A stretch of DNA of 64,000 bases, from contig WARS01003734.1 in the NCBI GenBank assembly GCA_008933995.1, positions 1,882,599 to 1,946,598 on the forward strand, in the 5' to 3' direction. Source of the stretch: Datnioides undecimradiatus (Eukaryota; Chordata; Actinopteri; Lobotiformes; Datnioididae). A program made the position numbers and the translations under genes. The notes beneath the pieces are model-generated. The model searched no databases and had not been told where the DNA came from. It saw nothing but the letters and a program-made list of their open reading frames with translations. Shown here piece by piece: positions 28,943 through 41,170 of the stretch (the stretch's first letter is position 1; every line of letters starts with the position of its first letter).

Positions 28943-31900
28943 CTATGACGACGTGTTGCTAATCACTTTCCTCTTTCGTTGAGACACCAGGTCAGAGAAA
29001 GGGTTCTTGGTGATACTCGCACTGAAAGAGAGGATCAACATTCAGAGTGAAACTCGGCATTAGTCGTAGTTATCTTTTCCATTTTTGCCTGTCACCTCAG
29101 TGACTGATTCCATTAAACTGCAATCACAGTCACTGCCAAATAGCTCTGAAATGAATCACTATTTTCATTATTGATTTCTAATCTAATCAGTTAATGATCA
29201 GAAAAGAGTGAAAAATGCTGTCGCAATTTCCCAGAAACCAACGTGTCTGTCTTTTAGCTCCTTTTCCAACAACTGTTGGACGAACTGGCGTAAGATTTGG
29301 AGCAAACACAGCATTAATTATACTAAAATTAACTCAAGTCAGTCTCACCTGCAAAAGCCAGCATGCTAACAGACTAAACTGGGACAGCAAACGTTTTACT
29401 TTGGCTTGGCATCAGCATGTTAGCATGCTAATGTTAGCATTTAGCTAACAGCGTTATTCCTGATGTGTCGGATGTTTCACGGAGGTCCAGCTGTTCCTCT
29501 CAAACCAGTGTGACTCACCAGTACAGCAACTTGAGTACATGAGCCCTTAGCAGCAGACCAATAAAGTTTTATCAGTTTGAACAACCAAGCCAAAGGTAAA
29601 CTGACACAAACAGAGGAGCTATTAGAGAAGATTGATACGGATCTCATATCTGTTCAGTGGCCAGTTAGCTTAGCTTAGCACAAAGACTGGAAAGAGAGGG
29701 AAACTGTTAGCCAACAAAAGTGATTAAATGATCATTTTTTATTTCTTAGCGCTGAGCTGTTGCCAGGCAACCACTTTTAGATGCCAGGTGAGAAATGTGA
29801 AGGTTTGTCATTTGAACTCTGGCAGCTTTGTCCACTTGTTTTAACACCATGTGATCAACGTGTCCCAGCCTGCACAAACATGAGTCACCTGGCCTCTCAT
29901 GTGGCATCAGCAGCATCAGTCGCTCACCTGATCGCATCTATCCAGTTGTCCCGTTCTTCTGCGCTGGCGGCACTGAGCTTATAGGACTGGTGTTTACCCT
30001 GCACCACTCTGCCTTTGTTCTCCGTCTTGCAGGCCTTGATCTTTTGTCCTTTGGGGTTATATAACTCCAGACAATACTGTTCAAACACAACCACAGACAC
30101 AAACACATGTAGCGTTGTCACTGTGCTCATATGCTGCTCTGTTTATTTTGTGAGTCTTCAGGTCGCCTCGTGACTCACTGCTCTCAGCACTAGTGTAGGA
30201 AACTCATTCAGCAGCTGCCGTGTGATTCATGACACTGTGCGGCTGCAGATACTGTAGCTCAACATTCAGTTTATGCACCGAGATATCAAAAGGAGACGGG
30301 ACTCTACCGGTTTGCTCGTGTCCTGCAGCGTCCTGACACACAGGTTCTCCAGAGGAATAATCCCGATTGGGTCTTTATCCTGCAGGAGGAGATGGATGTT
30401 AAACACAGATTTAACCTCTGACCGACAGAGGGCTGTGTGACGTTTTCATATTTTTGCAGCAGCAGACGGACGGATGCTCACTGTGGTGTATTCAAAGTAG
30501 TACAAGCAGCTGTCTGTCAGAATGAACCACCTCCGCTTCCAGGTTTTAACTCGTCCACCTTCAACAAAGACGACAAAGATTCAAGGTTTAGACAGAGAGT
30601 TGACACAGATTGATGTTGTTTGTTTGTTTGTTTTCTGTCGTCGTCTCACCCATTTTTAGGAGCCAACCTTCCCTGTCCGGATTGAAAAACGTCAGGGTGA
30701 GGTCGTTCCCGTCGTCCTCCGGGATTTTAAACGGCTCGCTGCGGATGCTCGCGTACAACTTCTGCACAAGACATTTCAACACAGACGGAGCTTTAGTCGT
30801 TAACTTTAACCTTAAAATTGATTTCAGTCAGTGGAAGTCAAACAAAAAGCACCACGAAGGGAAAACCCTGAGCTGAACACGTTATTGAAAAGGTCAAAGA
30901 CAAGGAGAAATACATAACTGTAATAATTTGTGACGAACATTAAATGTCACAGTGAAAACTGAGAAACCAGATGATCTGAGAAAATGAGACTAAAACCCCC
31001 CCAGAACGAACAACAGATAAACAAAATTACAAGATTAAATTAATATTTTTACAGTTGATATTTGCAGAAATTTGATAATTGAGCCGTCCTGATGTCTTAA
31101 AGGTCATAGACCTGTTTCCCAGCTTAAAAAAACGTACAAATATCTATTTTTCTTAGTTATATTCTTAGGAAATGTAAAAAAATGCCCTTTTTACGTGACA
31201 TTAATTCTATATTGACACATATTTATTCTGTTAAAGTGTCGACTAAAGAAAAAGTAAAAAATTAATCCAATTAAACAAAATGAAAAATAATGAAAAATCT
31301 TCTAAATTCAAAATAAATAAAACTAAATACACCCAAATTTGAGGATTTCCATGATTCAGGTCGGTTGAATGATTTTCTGTGGATTAATTAACATTTGTCT
31401 TTAAATGCTAATGACAGTGTGTTGTTACCATCAAGTTGAAATAGAGCAAACATTAATACAAAACTGATCAGCTGTACTTTCATGTAATTTAATTAGCGAG
31501 TGTTAGCATGCTAAAATAAGATGCTGAACATTATTGTGAGCACGTTAGCATTTAACTGTCTGCACCCCTGCACAGCCTCTCAGTTCAAGTTTTGTTGTTC
31601 GTATAACGAGTTACGTGTTGAACATATAAGAAGGAAGTGCAGTTTCTGAGTGTTTGTGTGTTGTTTAGTAGCAAACATGAGTGTGTATCTGTCAGGATGT
31701 CATGACTGGGACGTCAGTGTGGCACTGGTATTGTTAGCAGACCGTGAGCAGCTCGGTGGGCAGGTCCTCCCCGTTGTTGATTCCTCTGTTCATGGAAACA
31801 AATCGCTGCAGACTCGGTTTGTCTTTGACATTTGGGTTGTGGAGGCTCGTGTTGAGCATGATGATGGCGAACGACAAGATGTAGCATGTGTCTGCAAACA

Positions 31901-34900
31901 CATACTCACACACAGAGAAAGCAGAAATCACATTTAGTTTCCCTCAGCTGTGCATCGTTATCACTGCTCCAGCTGTATAAACTGCACCCATTAAAAATAA
32001 TTTAAAAATAAGTTTCTGTTCATGCCGCCTGAGCAAAAGCACTTATATTGAATAATCTGTTTGCTCTGATCAGTGAAGGAGAGATAAGAAGCGACTGCGG
32101 CTTCATCGGAAAGAAAAACTGACTCCTATTAACAGCAGACAGCTCGTCTTGTTTTTCTTAATTAAGGAAACAACAATGAAACTTTTTAATTGGACAGCCT
32201 GAGAAAGTGAATCAGGCGAGACAAAGCCTCTTTGTGTGTGCGGCGTACCTGTGGATTGGAAGACCCCTGGGTTACAGTCGCAGTAGCGAGTTGCAAACGC
32301 CTCCATCATCCTGTCAATCTTCTGAGCTTCTCCCGGGAGACGAAAGCTCCACAGAAACTGCCTGCGAGACAGAAGAGGTGCGAAATAACACGCACAATGT
32401 CAGGCACATGCTGGTGTAGGAGGAGGGTTTCCACATCGTCAGAAAAACGAGAGCAAGGGTAAAAAGCTGCTGCAACATTTCATGTCGACCTTCACAGTTT
32501 GCTCATGTGCAAAAGTTGCGTCTGGTTGCACGAACCTTAGAGCCTGCACCAGATTCAGGTCTGAGAATTCATGAAGGCCCACAAAGGCTTTCAGCGTCTC
32601 CAGGTGCATCTCATCCCTGTGCGAAGACCAAGAAAAGAGTCCTGAAAGTCACATAATTGAAACAGTATGTGAGTGTATTTCATACTTTTGTGTTTGTACC
32701 TTTCTCCCAGGAAGTTGCCGATGGCCGTCTTGTTCAGACCCTCTTCTTTGTAAAGAAACTCGGCCACTGACTCCGCACGCCACTCTAGCAGGTCGTGTTC
32801 AACCAGGTAATGGATGCCCTGCAGATTTACATGAAAAGTGTTGAGAAGAACACAAATCAGTGATGCTGACCTGAAGCTTCACTCACATATGTTTTCAGGG
32901 AGGCTTGCTGCAGATCTGCCTGGTATATTCAGTATCTGAAACCAATTCAATGCGTTTAAAATAGGTGTTATGTGTCTATCTCTCTGTCAGGCTGCTGCAG
33001 TTTGAAGAAGTTGCGAGTGGCCAGCAGCTTTTTTTTTTTAAGTAGAGCAAACATGAAAGCTTTGGTGCAGAGGTTACAAATGTGTGCATTAGTTTATCTG
33101 GATCAGACTGACGGGGAGAGAGATGCTCTAATGGCTGCTGCAGACTGTCAGGATTCAGTGGCAACTGAGCCGTTGCTAAAGTTGGATTTTTTTTTTTTAT
33201 GCATGCTTCAGCATTTCGTGGGTTAGTAGATCTAGGTCATATGAGCGGTCACATCAAAAGAGAACGTCCACCTTTGAACAACATGGGGCCAGGACCAAAG
33301 ATATCACTGTGCTGATCATCTTTCATCTGTGATAGCCCAGAACCATCCACTGTGCCTTTAGGTTACTATTAAGCTTCAAAACTAAGGTCAGAACCCCAAA
33401 TATAGTCCCAAACCTGTATTTAATGTGGCGTAGAGAGGATGTTCAGACCACAGATTTTTTAAATTCTGAATTGAAATTGTTTTAAATCAAAGGTTTAGTT
33501 CACACTGTTTGGCCAAAAACGTGTGGTAAATTCTGCAAACTTGTGTAGGTTGAAGTGCAAGTCATTTCAGACATCAAGAAAGTTTTTCTCTTCTCGCTCT
33601 GAGTCACTGTTGTCATCAAGCGCCAGTGCAGAAGATAAAAAAGGCTGAATGAATATTGCATGCGTATATCTGGAAATCTCAAAGGGTGCTCGCTGTAAAA
33701 TCTTCTAAATACGACCCCTTTTCTTCTGAGTGCACACTCCGGATGAGTAGCTCTTCAAGCCGACTGCACTCAACGACACCCTCCAACTCGGAGAAGTCTT
33801 AAAACTTCTCGCCAGCGCCCTCATGTACGTCCTCTCGGCTGAGTGCAGAGGCGGTCACAGGCCGAGGGACGCAGTCGAGGAGGAAGGAAACAGAGGAGGT
33901 CGCTGTGGTGGCGCTGAAGAGGCGCTTCTGCCCTACTTCAGGGAACAGGATGTGGCTTTTCTCGCTATTCAGTTTATCTGCGCGTGTGTGTGTGCGCACA
34001 GCTTGCACTTCTGCACACCAGACACACGCAGAGTTCAAATCCACATCCGTTCTGTGAGTTATCGTTGCTGCCGTCTGTCTGTTCAGATCCAGAGGAGCTA
34101 AAGTCAAAGTACAATTACACCTGCATCTCAGACTTACACTGTGTTTCCATATAAACTGTTGAATCAAATAGCATGAAGCTTGTACATTGAGGTGAGGCTC
34201 AACAAACACTGTCTGCTGCAGGTCAAACTGAATTCTGACAAACTGTCTAATGCCATTAATGTCCTAATACCTACAGAGCATGAAATGACCAGGATTTCTA
34301 ATCATCAAATCCTCTTTTCCCTGTTCATACACACATTTGTGTACAAACCCACCTTTTTAGGGTCCATGTTGAACTTCTTTTTCCCACGTAAGAATCTCCT
34401 TTTCCTCACAACATTTTTACTGGAACAAAAGAAAGAAAAAAAAAAAGACAGTTTTCATTATGAAATAAGATAAATGTAAAGTTAAATGTATGTATAAAAT
34501 CAAGTGTTTTAATGAATCAATGAATTACAGAGATTACTGAACTTTTAAACCTTTTCTTGATGATGTGTGAGGGCGTATCATTTAGTGGGTGTCAGAGGGG
34601 TTTTGGGGTGGAGGTGGTGATAATGAAACGGTGGTTATCATTACCGGCAGCAGTGTATTCATATCAAAATGCACCGTCATATGGCTAACATGTTATTATT
34701 TCCTTCTGATAGCAGCACCAAAAAGTTCCAGGAAGTCCAAAAGTTGTAGTTTTGACAGCAGCATGCACATATTTCCAAACTGTCACCATTTTCTCTCCCT
34801 TTCTGTCACAGTGCTTGCAGTTTTTTGCTAAACTCAGAGCTGCAGACCTTCTCCTTCATTAATTTAGACATACTGCAGTGACACCATGAAGGTTTAGGCC

Positions 34901-37368
34901 TTCTTGCACCACAAGAGGTATTTTTTAGCAGTTGCTTGGGGGGTACGTGGACAGATTGTGCAGAGGGAATGGGAACATTATGGATTCAGGAAGTCCAAAC
35001 ATTGTTGCTATGGTAGCTTTCATTAAACATCATTGTCACCAGTCATTTATCATCATCTGTCAAACATTCATCATCAAAATGAGTTTGAATGAGAATGAGT
35101 TTTCCTCTAAACAGAGGACAAGGTGCAATATATGTCACAAAACTAGGCTAGCTAATGATAAAGTTATGGTTAGCTAAAGTTATGCTAGCTGAGTAGCTAT
35201 CCTAGCTAACAGGTATTGGTGAATTTGATTTGACGTGTTTTATGTTTTTATAGCAGCTGGCGCTATTCCACAAAACTTCATATGTAACACATAAATGTAA
35301 ACGTCTAATTTTATCTAGCTAACATATTTACCCACCTATCGAAAACTAGAAAACGTTAAAGGTTTTTTTGTTTTGTTGTTGTTGCTTTATTTGGTTGTGT
35401 AATTGGCTGTTAGCATCATTATACAACAGGGTTTAACTGAAATGAAACCAAGTTAGACGAGTTAAATGGGCTGAAACTACCTGGCTAGACCAGTGACGTT
35501 GTGCTAATGATAATGGACGACTGCCGGAGATGAGGTCACATTCCTGTTCTCTTGTTAAACCAAATTTATATTAAATTGCAAAAAACCTTTAAAATTACTT
35601 TATCAGCTAACAAGTTACAGCTGGCTAGTCTTTAGTTTCTCGCTTGCTAACGTTAGTGCTTGCTAATTACCGTCTGAGTGATTGTTAGTTGTCTAGTTTG
35701 ATAAATTACTTCATCGCTAACGTGATCCATATGAGAAACAAAGATGTAAAACTAGCAAGTGCTTTCTGCTGATGATAGCCAAGAGTGACTCAAGCAGTAA
35801 TCCAACAATAATCTTAAGTAAGCAAAGTTCAGGTTTACCTGGTTGTAGCTTCAATGCTTGGTACTTTTCAGTATTTAGAGTTAATTTTGGTGCAGTTTTG
35901 TGTATGTCTTGCTGGGAACAAGCACAAACCTACCTACATAGTTACCTAATGTGATGATAAACACGTGACACAGTGAAAGTAAAAGTGATGATAAATAGCT
36001 GTGGTCGTATGCTAAAAGTGAGATGCCAAAAGTAATCGATCAGCAGTTGAAGAGGTTGGTAAGAAATAGTGGTTAAATGCAAGAAATGAATGGCTGCCTG
36101 GAGGGTGTACTTGAACTTATCTGACAGGGCTGTGGGGAAGGAAAAGGGCCATGAACCACTGCATGAGATTTATTTCTATGAAAAAAACCTTTTATAACAT
36201 CAGGTTGAAAGGTTTAAGTAGCTAGTTCAAAGATACTGCAGAGGCATGTGGTGAAAAGCATTTTGAGTTTTGAATGAAGTAAAAATCATTAAAAAAAGCA
36301 CGTTTTAAGTGTGGTGTGGGAATCAAAATTGCATCAGTTGAATAAGAGGAACAGGCCATGCCTTGACTCATAGAGTTGCTTTAAAAATGACCTCATACTC
36401 ACTTCTGCTCCTTCGTTTCAGGCCTGTGGATTTCTGGCATGACATGATTGATCTCCAACCTCAGCTTCTGAAAGAGGGAGTTAAAAAAGAGGGTGGTGAT
36501 GCAAGTTTGAGGACCAAGGTTTGTTGTTATATCACAGCCACCTGTAGACTCAATGGTATGTGACTCAGGGTCAATTTGTCCCTCACAGTTATAAAATAAC
36601 CTTCAGATCCTTTGTATCTCAACTAAAAATTGTTGAGTTTAAGCCTTTGTGTGAAAAAAGCTCTGCAGAGGCTGCTGAAGAGTGGGTGCACAGTGGAAAA
36701 TAATGAGGGATTTTAATGTGAGACCTTGGAAGCATATATTCACCAAAGTACCTGAATGTCATCCAGCAGCTCAAACTTGTGAATCCTGATGGCTTCACTC
36801 AGCCTCCTCTCTCCTGGGGGAAGTTTCGGTGGAGCTGTGGGACGACAACAAGCCCCGGCACTGAGTACAAGTACAGTTTCGGGATGGTGGCATTGTCTTG
36901 ACAACCTGCCTAACACCTACACTCACTGTCACACACCAGCACTGCACCACAACTAGAGAAATGGTCATTGAATAAGAGAAAGATAAGAAATGCAGTCTCA
37001 CTTCCTTTTCTTGAGGCTATTAAAGTCCATTAAAGGGCGTTGGGTAATCAAATAATCATGTATCCAATCTCTAAAATGATGTCAGATATGTTTCATGTCT
37101 AGTTTTTGAAAAGATAACACAGGAAGACACTTTAAACATTTCTGAAAAAGTCTACAACCCACAAAATCTAAATTAGCAGCATTTTTCACTGAGTTTTATG
37201 AGCTAAACAACACAAATGATTTGACAGTGAATACCCATAAGCATCTCATAACAACCTCAGCATTTGTTTTGGAGCAGTTTCCCAAAATAACAATAGGCAA
37301 TTAATTATAAACAGGAATAACAGTGTACCTTTTCCCCAGAGAAAGCTGTCTTTTCTCCGTATGGCCAT
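28943..37368 (-). CDS. cyth4: Cytohesin-4 (Arf guanine-nucleotide exchange factor), thirteen coding exons
   Basis: Cytohesins are recruited to membranes by PIP3 and activate Arf GTPases. Coding exons in transcript order: 37368-37329, 36834-36752, 36467-36403, 34419-34353, 32818-32700, 32616-32536, 32361-32249, 31891-31743, 30761-30650, 30558-30482, 30379-30308, 30076-29928, 29021-28943; phases close to 401 aa. N-terminal coiled-coil part ([19 protein letters not shown]) to about residue 65; [11 protein letters not shown] leads into Sec7 (about 76-260) with the catalytic Glu163 in [19 protein letters not shown] and [16 protein letters not shown] about 268-387 with the phosphoinositide-binding [12 protein letters not shown]; basic tail RKRK 391-394. 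The PH loop carries two glycines (GWLLKMGGRVK), the PIP3-selective form. QKIKACKT and [11 protein letters not shown] favour CYTH4 over CYTH1-3, though the paralogue call is from memory. The exon 8 donor (GTCTGC) is weak. Ser376 lies at a position where Arg is usual. Confidence 0.9.
29400..29460 (+). repeat. GTTAGCATGCTAA dispersed repeat
   Basis: The palindromic word TTAGCATGCTAA, with flanking ATGTTAGCATTTAGCTAAC, marks a repeat also present near 31495-31560 and 46815-47060. The family is common in teleosts. The ends are not defined. Confidence 0.5.
29625..29725 (-). repeat. Dispersed repeat, reverse-oriented copy of the 58725-59240 family
   Basis: Contains AGTTAGCTTAGCTTAGCACA and AAGACTGGAAA, the reverse complement of the core at about 59100-59140. 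Located just past the cyth4 last intron acceptor side, inside intron 12. Confidence 0.7.
31495..31560 (+). repeat. GTTAGCATGCTAA dispersed repeat in cyth4 intron 8
   Basis: Carries GTGTTAGCATGCTAAAAT and GCACGTTAGCATTTAACT, resembling the copies at 29400 and 46815. Confidence 0.45.
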
Positions 37369-37520
37369 GTTGTTGACGGTGCACAGCGTCTAACGGCTCT
37401 ACAGGAAGCAAACTGAGTGTCAGCTCAGTCAAAAAAAGGGCCGGCGCTGCGTTTCAGAGCCGCAGCAGAAACTCCGAGCTTGCTCTAACAACACTGATGA
37501 CGTGCACGGCAAAAGGTTGA
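37369..37520 (-). promoter_or_regulatory. Probable cyth4 promoter and leader
   Basis: The sequence immediately upstream of the cyth4 start is GC- and CpG-richer than its surroundings and has no obvious TATA box. An ETS-type core (ACAGGAAGC, 37401-37409) is present, consistent with but not proof of a blood-cell promoter. The transcription start was not located. Confidence 0.35.
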
Positions 37521-37533
37521 CATGAAGACTGTT

Positions 37534-37563
37534 TGTATGTGTGTGTGTGTGTGTATGTGTGTG
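37534..37563 (+). repeat. (TG)n microsatellite upstream of cyth4
   Basis: About 15 TG units interrupted by TA steps, roughly 170 bases upstream of the cyth4 start codon. Confidence 0.9.
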
Positions 37564-38449
37564 GACATTAGTTTAAGAAACAGAAATGTCATTCATGTCA
37601 AACAGCTACCCAATGCTGCTACTACTATTATGACATATCTGCTGTTACAAATAGTATTTCTGCAAAAAACAAATATTATTAAAATAAACAAACAAAAATG
37701 ACACGTGACAGGAGCCTTTTTTAAAATTTAAATTGGGTTCATTTATCACACCTTTAGGATTTAACCCACCTCTTTCCCAATATTCTACAAATGAAACAAT
37801 AATTTTAGTTATTTGTGTTATTAGTCACCACTTGTATTGTGTGTTATGGGCCATTTCGTGTCAAACATGTCTCCTTCAACAGAAACGAAATCAAACTTGA
37901 GCAGAAACAGGCTTCTTTCATTTCTAAATATGAGGCCCCACCTAGTGGGACTTCATGTAACACTCCAGAGGCTGTTTATATAGGCTGCAAATCACCATTA
38001 TTACATTTCACTAATCTTACTTATCACACTTTTACAGTAGGAATAAAAAAACAAGCAGTGGTTGTGAATATATCTCTTCCTTTGCTTAGAAAAATTACAC
38101 ATTTTGTGAAAATTGTGTTTTATAGGGGAACAGGAAGTAGAGCAATTCTTGGGGGCTGTATTTCAACAGCAGAGTTGGTGTTTTAGTGAGTATTTATAGA
38201 AGCAGGACCTCATAGTTTGTGTGGTTGTGATTATGGTGATGAAGGATCATGTGAGTCACTGCATCAGTGGGATTGATTGATGTGTTTTCTAATAGTTTTA
38301 TTTTTAGAATAAGGCTATGTGATGCAGAGGAATAAGGATCAAGTCAATGTTGTTTCTGGTCTTTAATGTGATTTGTTGACAGTAAGATCACGTGTTGTGT
38401 CCTTTAAAGTGCTCTTTGTTAGTTTCTTACCACAAATTTAAATCAAAGT
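37564..38449. other. Intergenic DNA upstream of cyth4
   Basis: AT-rich unique-looking sequence. The 123-codon plus-strand frame at 37815-38186 has no recognisable domain and no splice support. Nothing else was seen. Confidence 0.5.
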
Positions 38450-38875
38450 ATGTCTTTGGCTGAGTTTCTGTTCAGTTATCTCCTGTTTTATTTTGAAAGA
38501 GTACTTCCTCACGTGTCTTTGTCTTTTCCCGCCTGTTCTCATCGTCACTTGTGTCTCATTTGTTCATTAGTTTCACCTGTGTCCCTCCCTGGTGTATTTA
38601 TCACGTGTCTTGTTGTTATTTGCCACTTTGTCTGCGTGGTTTGTGTCAAGCATCCCAGCCCTGGTCCCTGGTGTTCCTTACTGTTTCCTAGTGTTCCCCT
38701 TGTGTTTATTGGATCTGTTTCTTTGGACTTTGCCTGGTTTATGGGTCTTCAACGGATTTGTTTGCCTTTGCCTCTGAATTTTGGTCGTACTCTTGTTTTT
38801 TGTGTTCATGTTTGGCAGAAAAGTGAAAATATGTTAGTCCTCTCCCTGCTACAACAGTAAAATCATATTGTGCTT
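38450..38875 (+). mobile_element. Degraded LTR-like sequence
   Basis: T-rich, pyrimidine-biased sequence with CTCCTGTTTTATTTTGAAAG, TTTCACCTGTGTCCCTCC, a GTGTATTTAT TATA-like stretch and GGATCTGTTTCTTTGGACTT. It resembles in style and order the intact solo LTR at 50865-51456 (which has CCCTTTTATTTTGAAGG) and Gypsy-type LTRs I recall from fish. Clear TG/CA ends and a target duplication were not found. Confidence 0.4.
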
Positions 38876-40194
38876 CTTTTCTGTCTGTTTTGCTGCAATC
38901 AGTTGGTTTAAGTCAGGGACAATGTATGACAGAGGTCTCCACCTGAGGGTTTGGCTAATTCCTGGAGCAAGAGTTAGCATCCCATTAGGTTAATATGCAG
39001 TGGTTGTTCCCTGCTCCAGTTAGATACGACTTGGTGACAGGAGATACTTCTGGTCTGCTCAGCTCACACAACCCTACAACAGAAAGCTAACATTATGCTA
39101 GCAAGATCCCACATCAGTGACATAATGTTTCAGTTGACGAACAGTTAATTTGTCAGTATGTTTAACGACAAGACTGGCTAGAGTTCCATTCATTTCACTG
39201 TCCCCAAATCAGATTAAAACAAAGCTGTGATTGTCCAGGGACTGTTCATATTTTCAGAACAACGGGCCTTCGGAGCAGTGGGCTCTTGTTTTAGGATTAA
39301 TGTGCTGTTGGACTAATGGATTTTCAGTCCAATGGGACTATTTTGCAGATTATTGGTTAGGGATAAAAAGTTTGATGACTATATGAAAACTTGGACTGGA
39401 TTTTGACAAACTGTAAGTCATCAGGCATCTGTGGGTGGTTATTTTTGTGCAATAAGTCAAATATTATTTTAAACTTCATGAGTCAAGATCAGCATGTATT
39501 CCAAAGTGGAAGTGAGTAACTTTGCAGTTGAAACAAAGGTCACTTAGTACAGTATAAGAATGAGAATGAGTAATGCGCCTTTGTTTAACTGTCAATAAAT
39601 GCTTAATTGAAGTAAAAATGGTCCAATTTTGGGACTAACCTTCAACTCTAAACCCAGAAGTTGATATTTGATCATATACTGCGCCAAAATGGATAAATGG
39701 GACTGACTATCAGAATTGTGAATTAAATAAATATCTATACTGATCCTAGAGGATAACACTGTTTGAGTTTGAGGGAATATCATGCATCGTGCCATCTCTA
39801 ACTTCTCCAACCTCTTCAGTTGCTAAAAAATTGAATGAAGAAACCAGCGAGACAGAATAAACCTGGCAAAGCGTCCTCAGCTGGATTGTTCTGAGTTGAC
39901 CCTTGTTAAATTAGGCGTCTTTCTCCTTCTGTCAATCATGAGGAGCATTTGTTTCAAAACCAGTTACTCTCCCAGCTGTCGCCTGTTCTGTCTGCGATGC
40001 TTTGATCCTTCTGTAATTGCCTCTATCATTGTTTTCTTTTGTCTTTAATGAGGAATGTAATGTTCCCAAAAATTCATATTTCGGAGGATAGTTTGTGATA
40101 AGGCAGGCGTGCTAGAAGATGGGTGAACATGGAAAGGTTTGGTAAATAGAGCCGCTCTTTGGAATGACTATTAACATTTATTAATGGAAAGTCA
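38876..40194. other. Intergenic DNA, no gene seen
   Basis: Unique-looking, AT-rich sequence without a convincing exon on either strand. The phrase TTAGGATTAATGTGCTGTTG followed by 'GGACTAATGGA' words suggests an old tandem structure near 39240-39350 but is too decayed to define. Confidence 0.45.
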
Positions 40195-41170
40195 AACAAC
40201 TAAGAATCACACAAAACTAGAGACAAAATTAACAAAGAGACGAGCATGAATGGAAAGAAATGGAGTCCTCCCAGAAAAAGACATAGAGCAATCAAAGAGG
40301 GACGCAAAACAACCACAGAGATGCAACTTTACTACAACCAAAGAGACAAAAATACCCCACAGACTCTAAAAACATAAAACATAACCACAAGTACATAAGC
40401 TGACTGCAATAGAGTTACAGATAGACAGAAAAGGGAGGAAGAATGACAGAAAGGAATGCTGAAAATGTCCAAACAAGGTGCAAAGTGCCCACAATGAGCC
40501 AAAAAAAAACAACCACAAGGTGACACAAATAAATCAAAGAGGTGCAACTCAGCTGCAAACAGGCACAAACTGACTGCAATGAGAGAAAGTGTAACCATAA
40601 AAATGAGCTGAATGTTTTGTTTTGTTTTTTACCAAAGAGACACCAATGGGTCGCAAGAGAGACACAAAGTGAGTACAAATAAATGGAAAATGACTAAAAA
40701 GGCATGCCAAAGGACCGAAAAACAGACTGAAAATGGCCACAAAATTGCAACTTGACTTGAAAAAGACGCAGGCCTAGTGAAAAGAGACATGAACTGACTG
40801 CAAAGAGACAAACAATAGCCAGAAAGACAAACTGAATGACCACACAGAGATTCACATTTACGAGAAAGACACCAACAGACAAAGAGAAACCATAACCACA
40901 CTCAAAATGGCCACAAAAGTGTGTGAGTGTCCTCGATTGAGAAGAAAAAGCCACAAACTGGCACAAATCTACAAAATGTACCACACACGAACTCAAACCG
41001 ACCTAAAAACGGAATCATCAAAGAGCACAGAGATGAAAATTAGCTGCAAAGAGACAAAAAATAACCAGAAAAACAAAGAAAAGGACTCATATCTACCAAA
41101 ATGACTCCAGGAGAGTGGCACATGTTGACTGGAAAGATAAGAAACAAAGAAACAGAAGAAGAGACAGCAG
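40195..41170 (-). repeat. Degenerate AGAGACACAAA minisatellite, about 1 kb
   Basis: Dozens of imperfect short units of the type ACCAAAGAGACA(C/A)AAA and GCAACT-GACTGCAA fill the interval. The strand bias is purine (A/G plus CA) on plus. The reverse complement gives TTTGTGTCTCTTT, the same motif as in the 28345-28690 array. Overlapping minus-strand frames rich in Cys, Leu and Phe are produced by the repeat and are not genes. Confidence 0.8.

Noticed and set aside
33799..34209. 136-codon minus-strand frame in a cyth4 intron
   Set aside because: It lies within intron 4 between two phased cytohesin exons, has no domain and no supporting splice sites. An alternative cyth4 first exon was considered because of nearby GGAA motifs but could not be supported.
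38450..38860. 136-codon plus-strand hydrophobic frame
   Set aside because: Hydrophobicity comes from T-rich LTR-like sequence. No homologue or splice context was recognised.
40332..40996. Several overlapping Cys/Leu/Phe-rich minus-strand frames that look like membrane proteins
   Set aside because: All arise from translation of the AGAGACACAAA minisatellite. The composition reflects the repeat unit.
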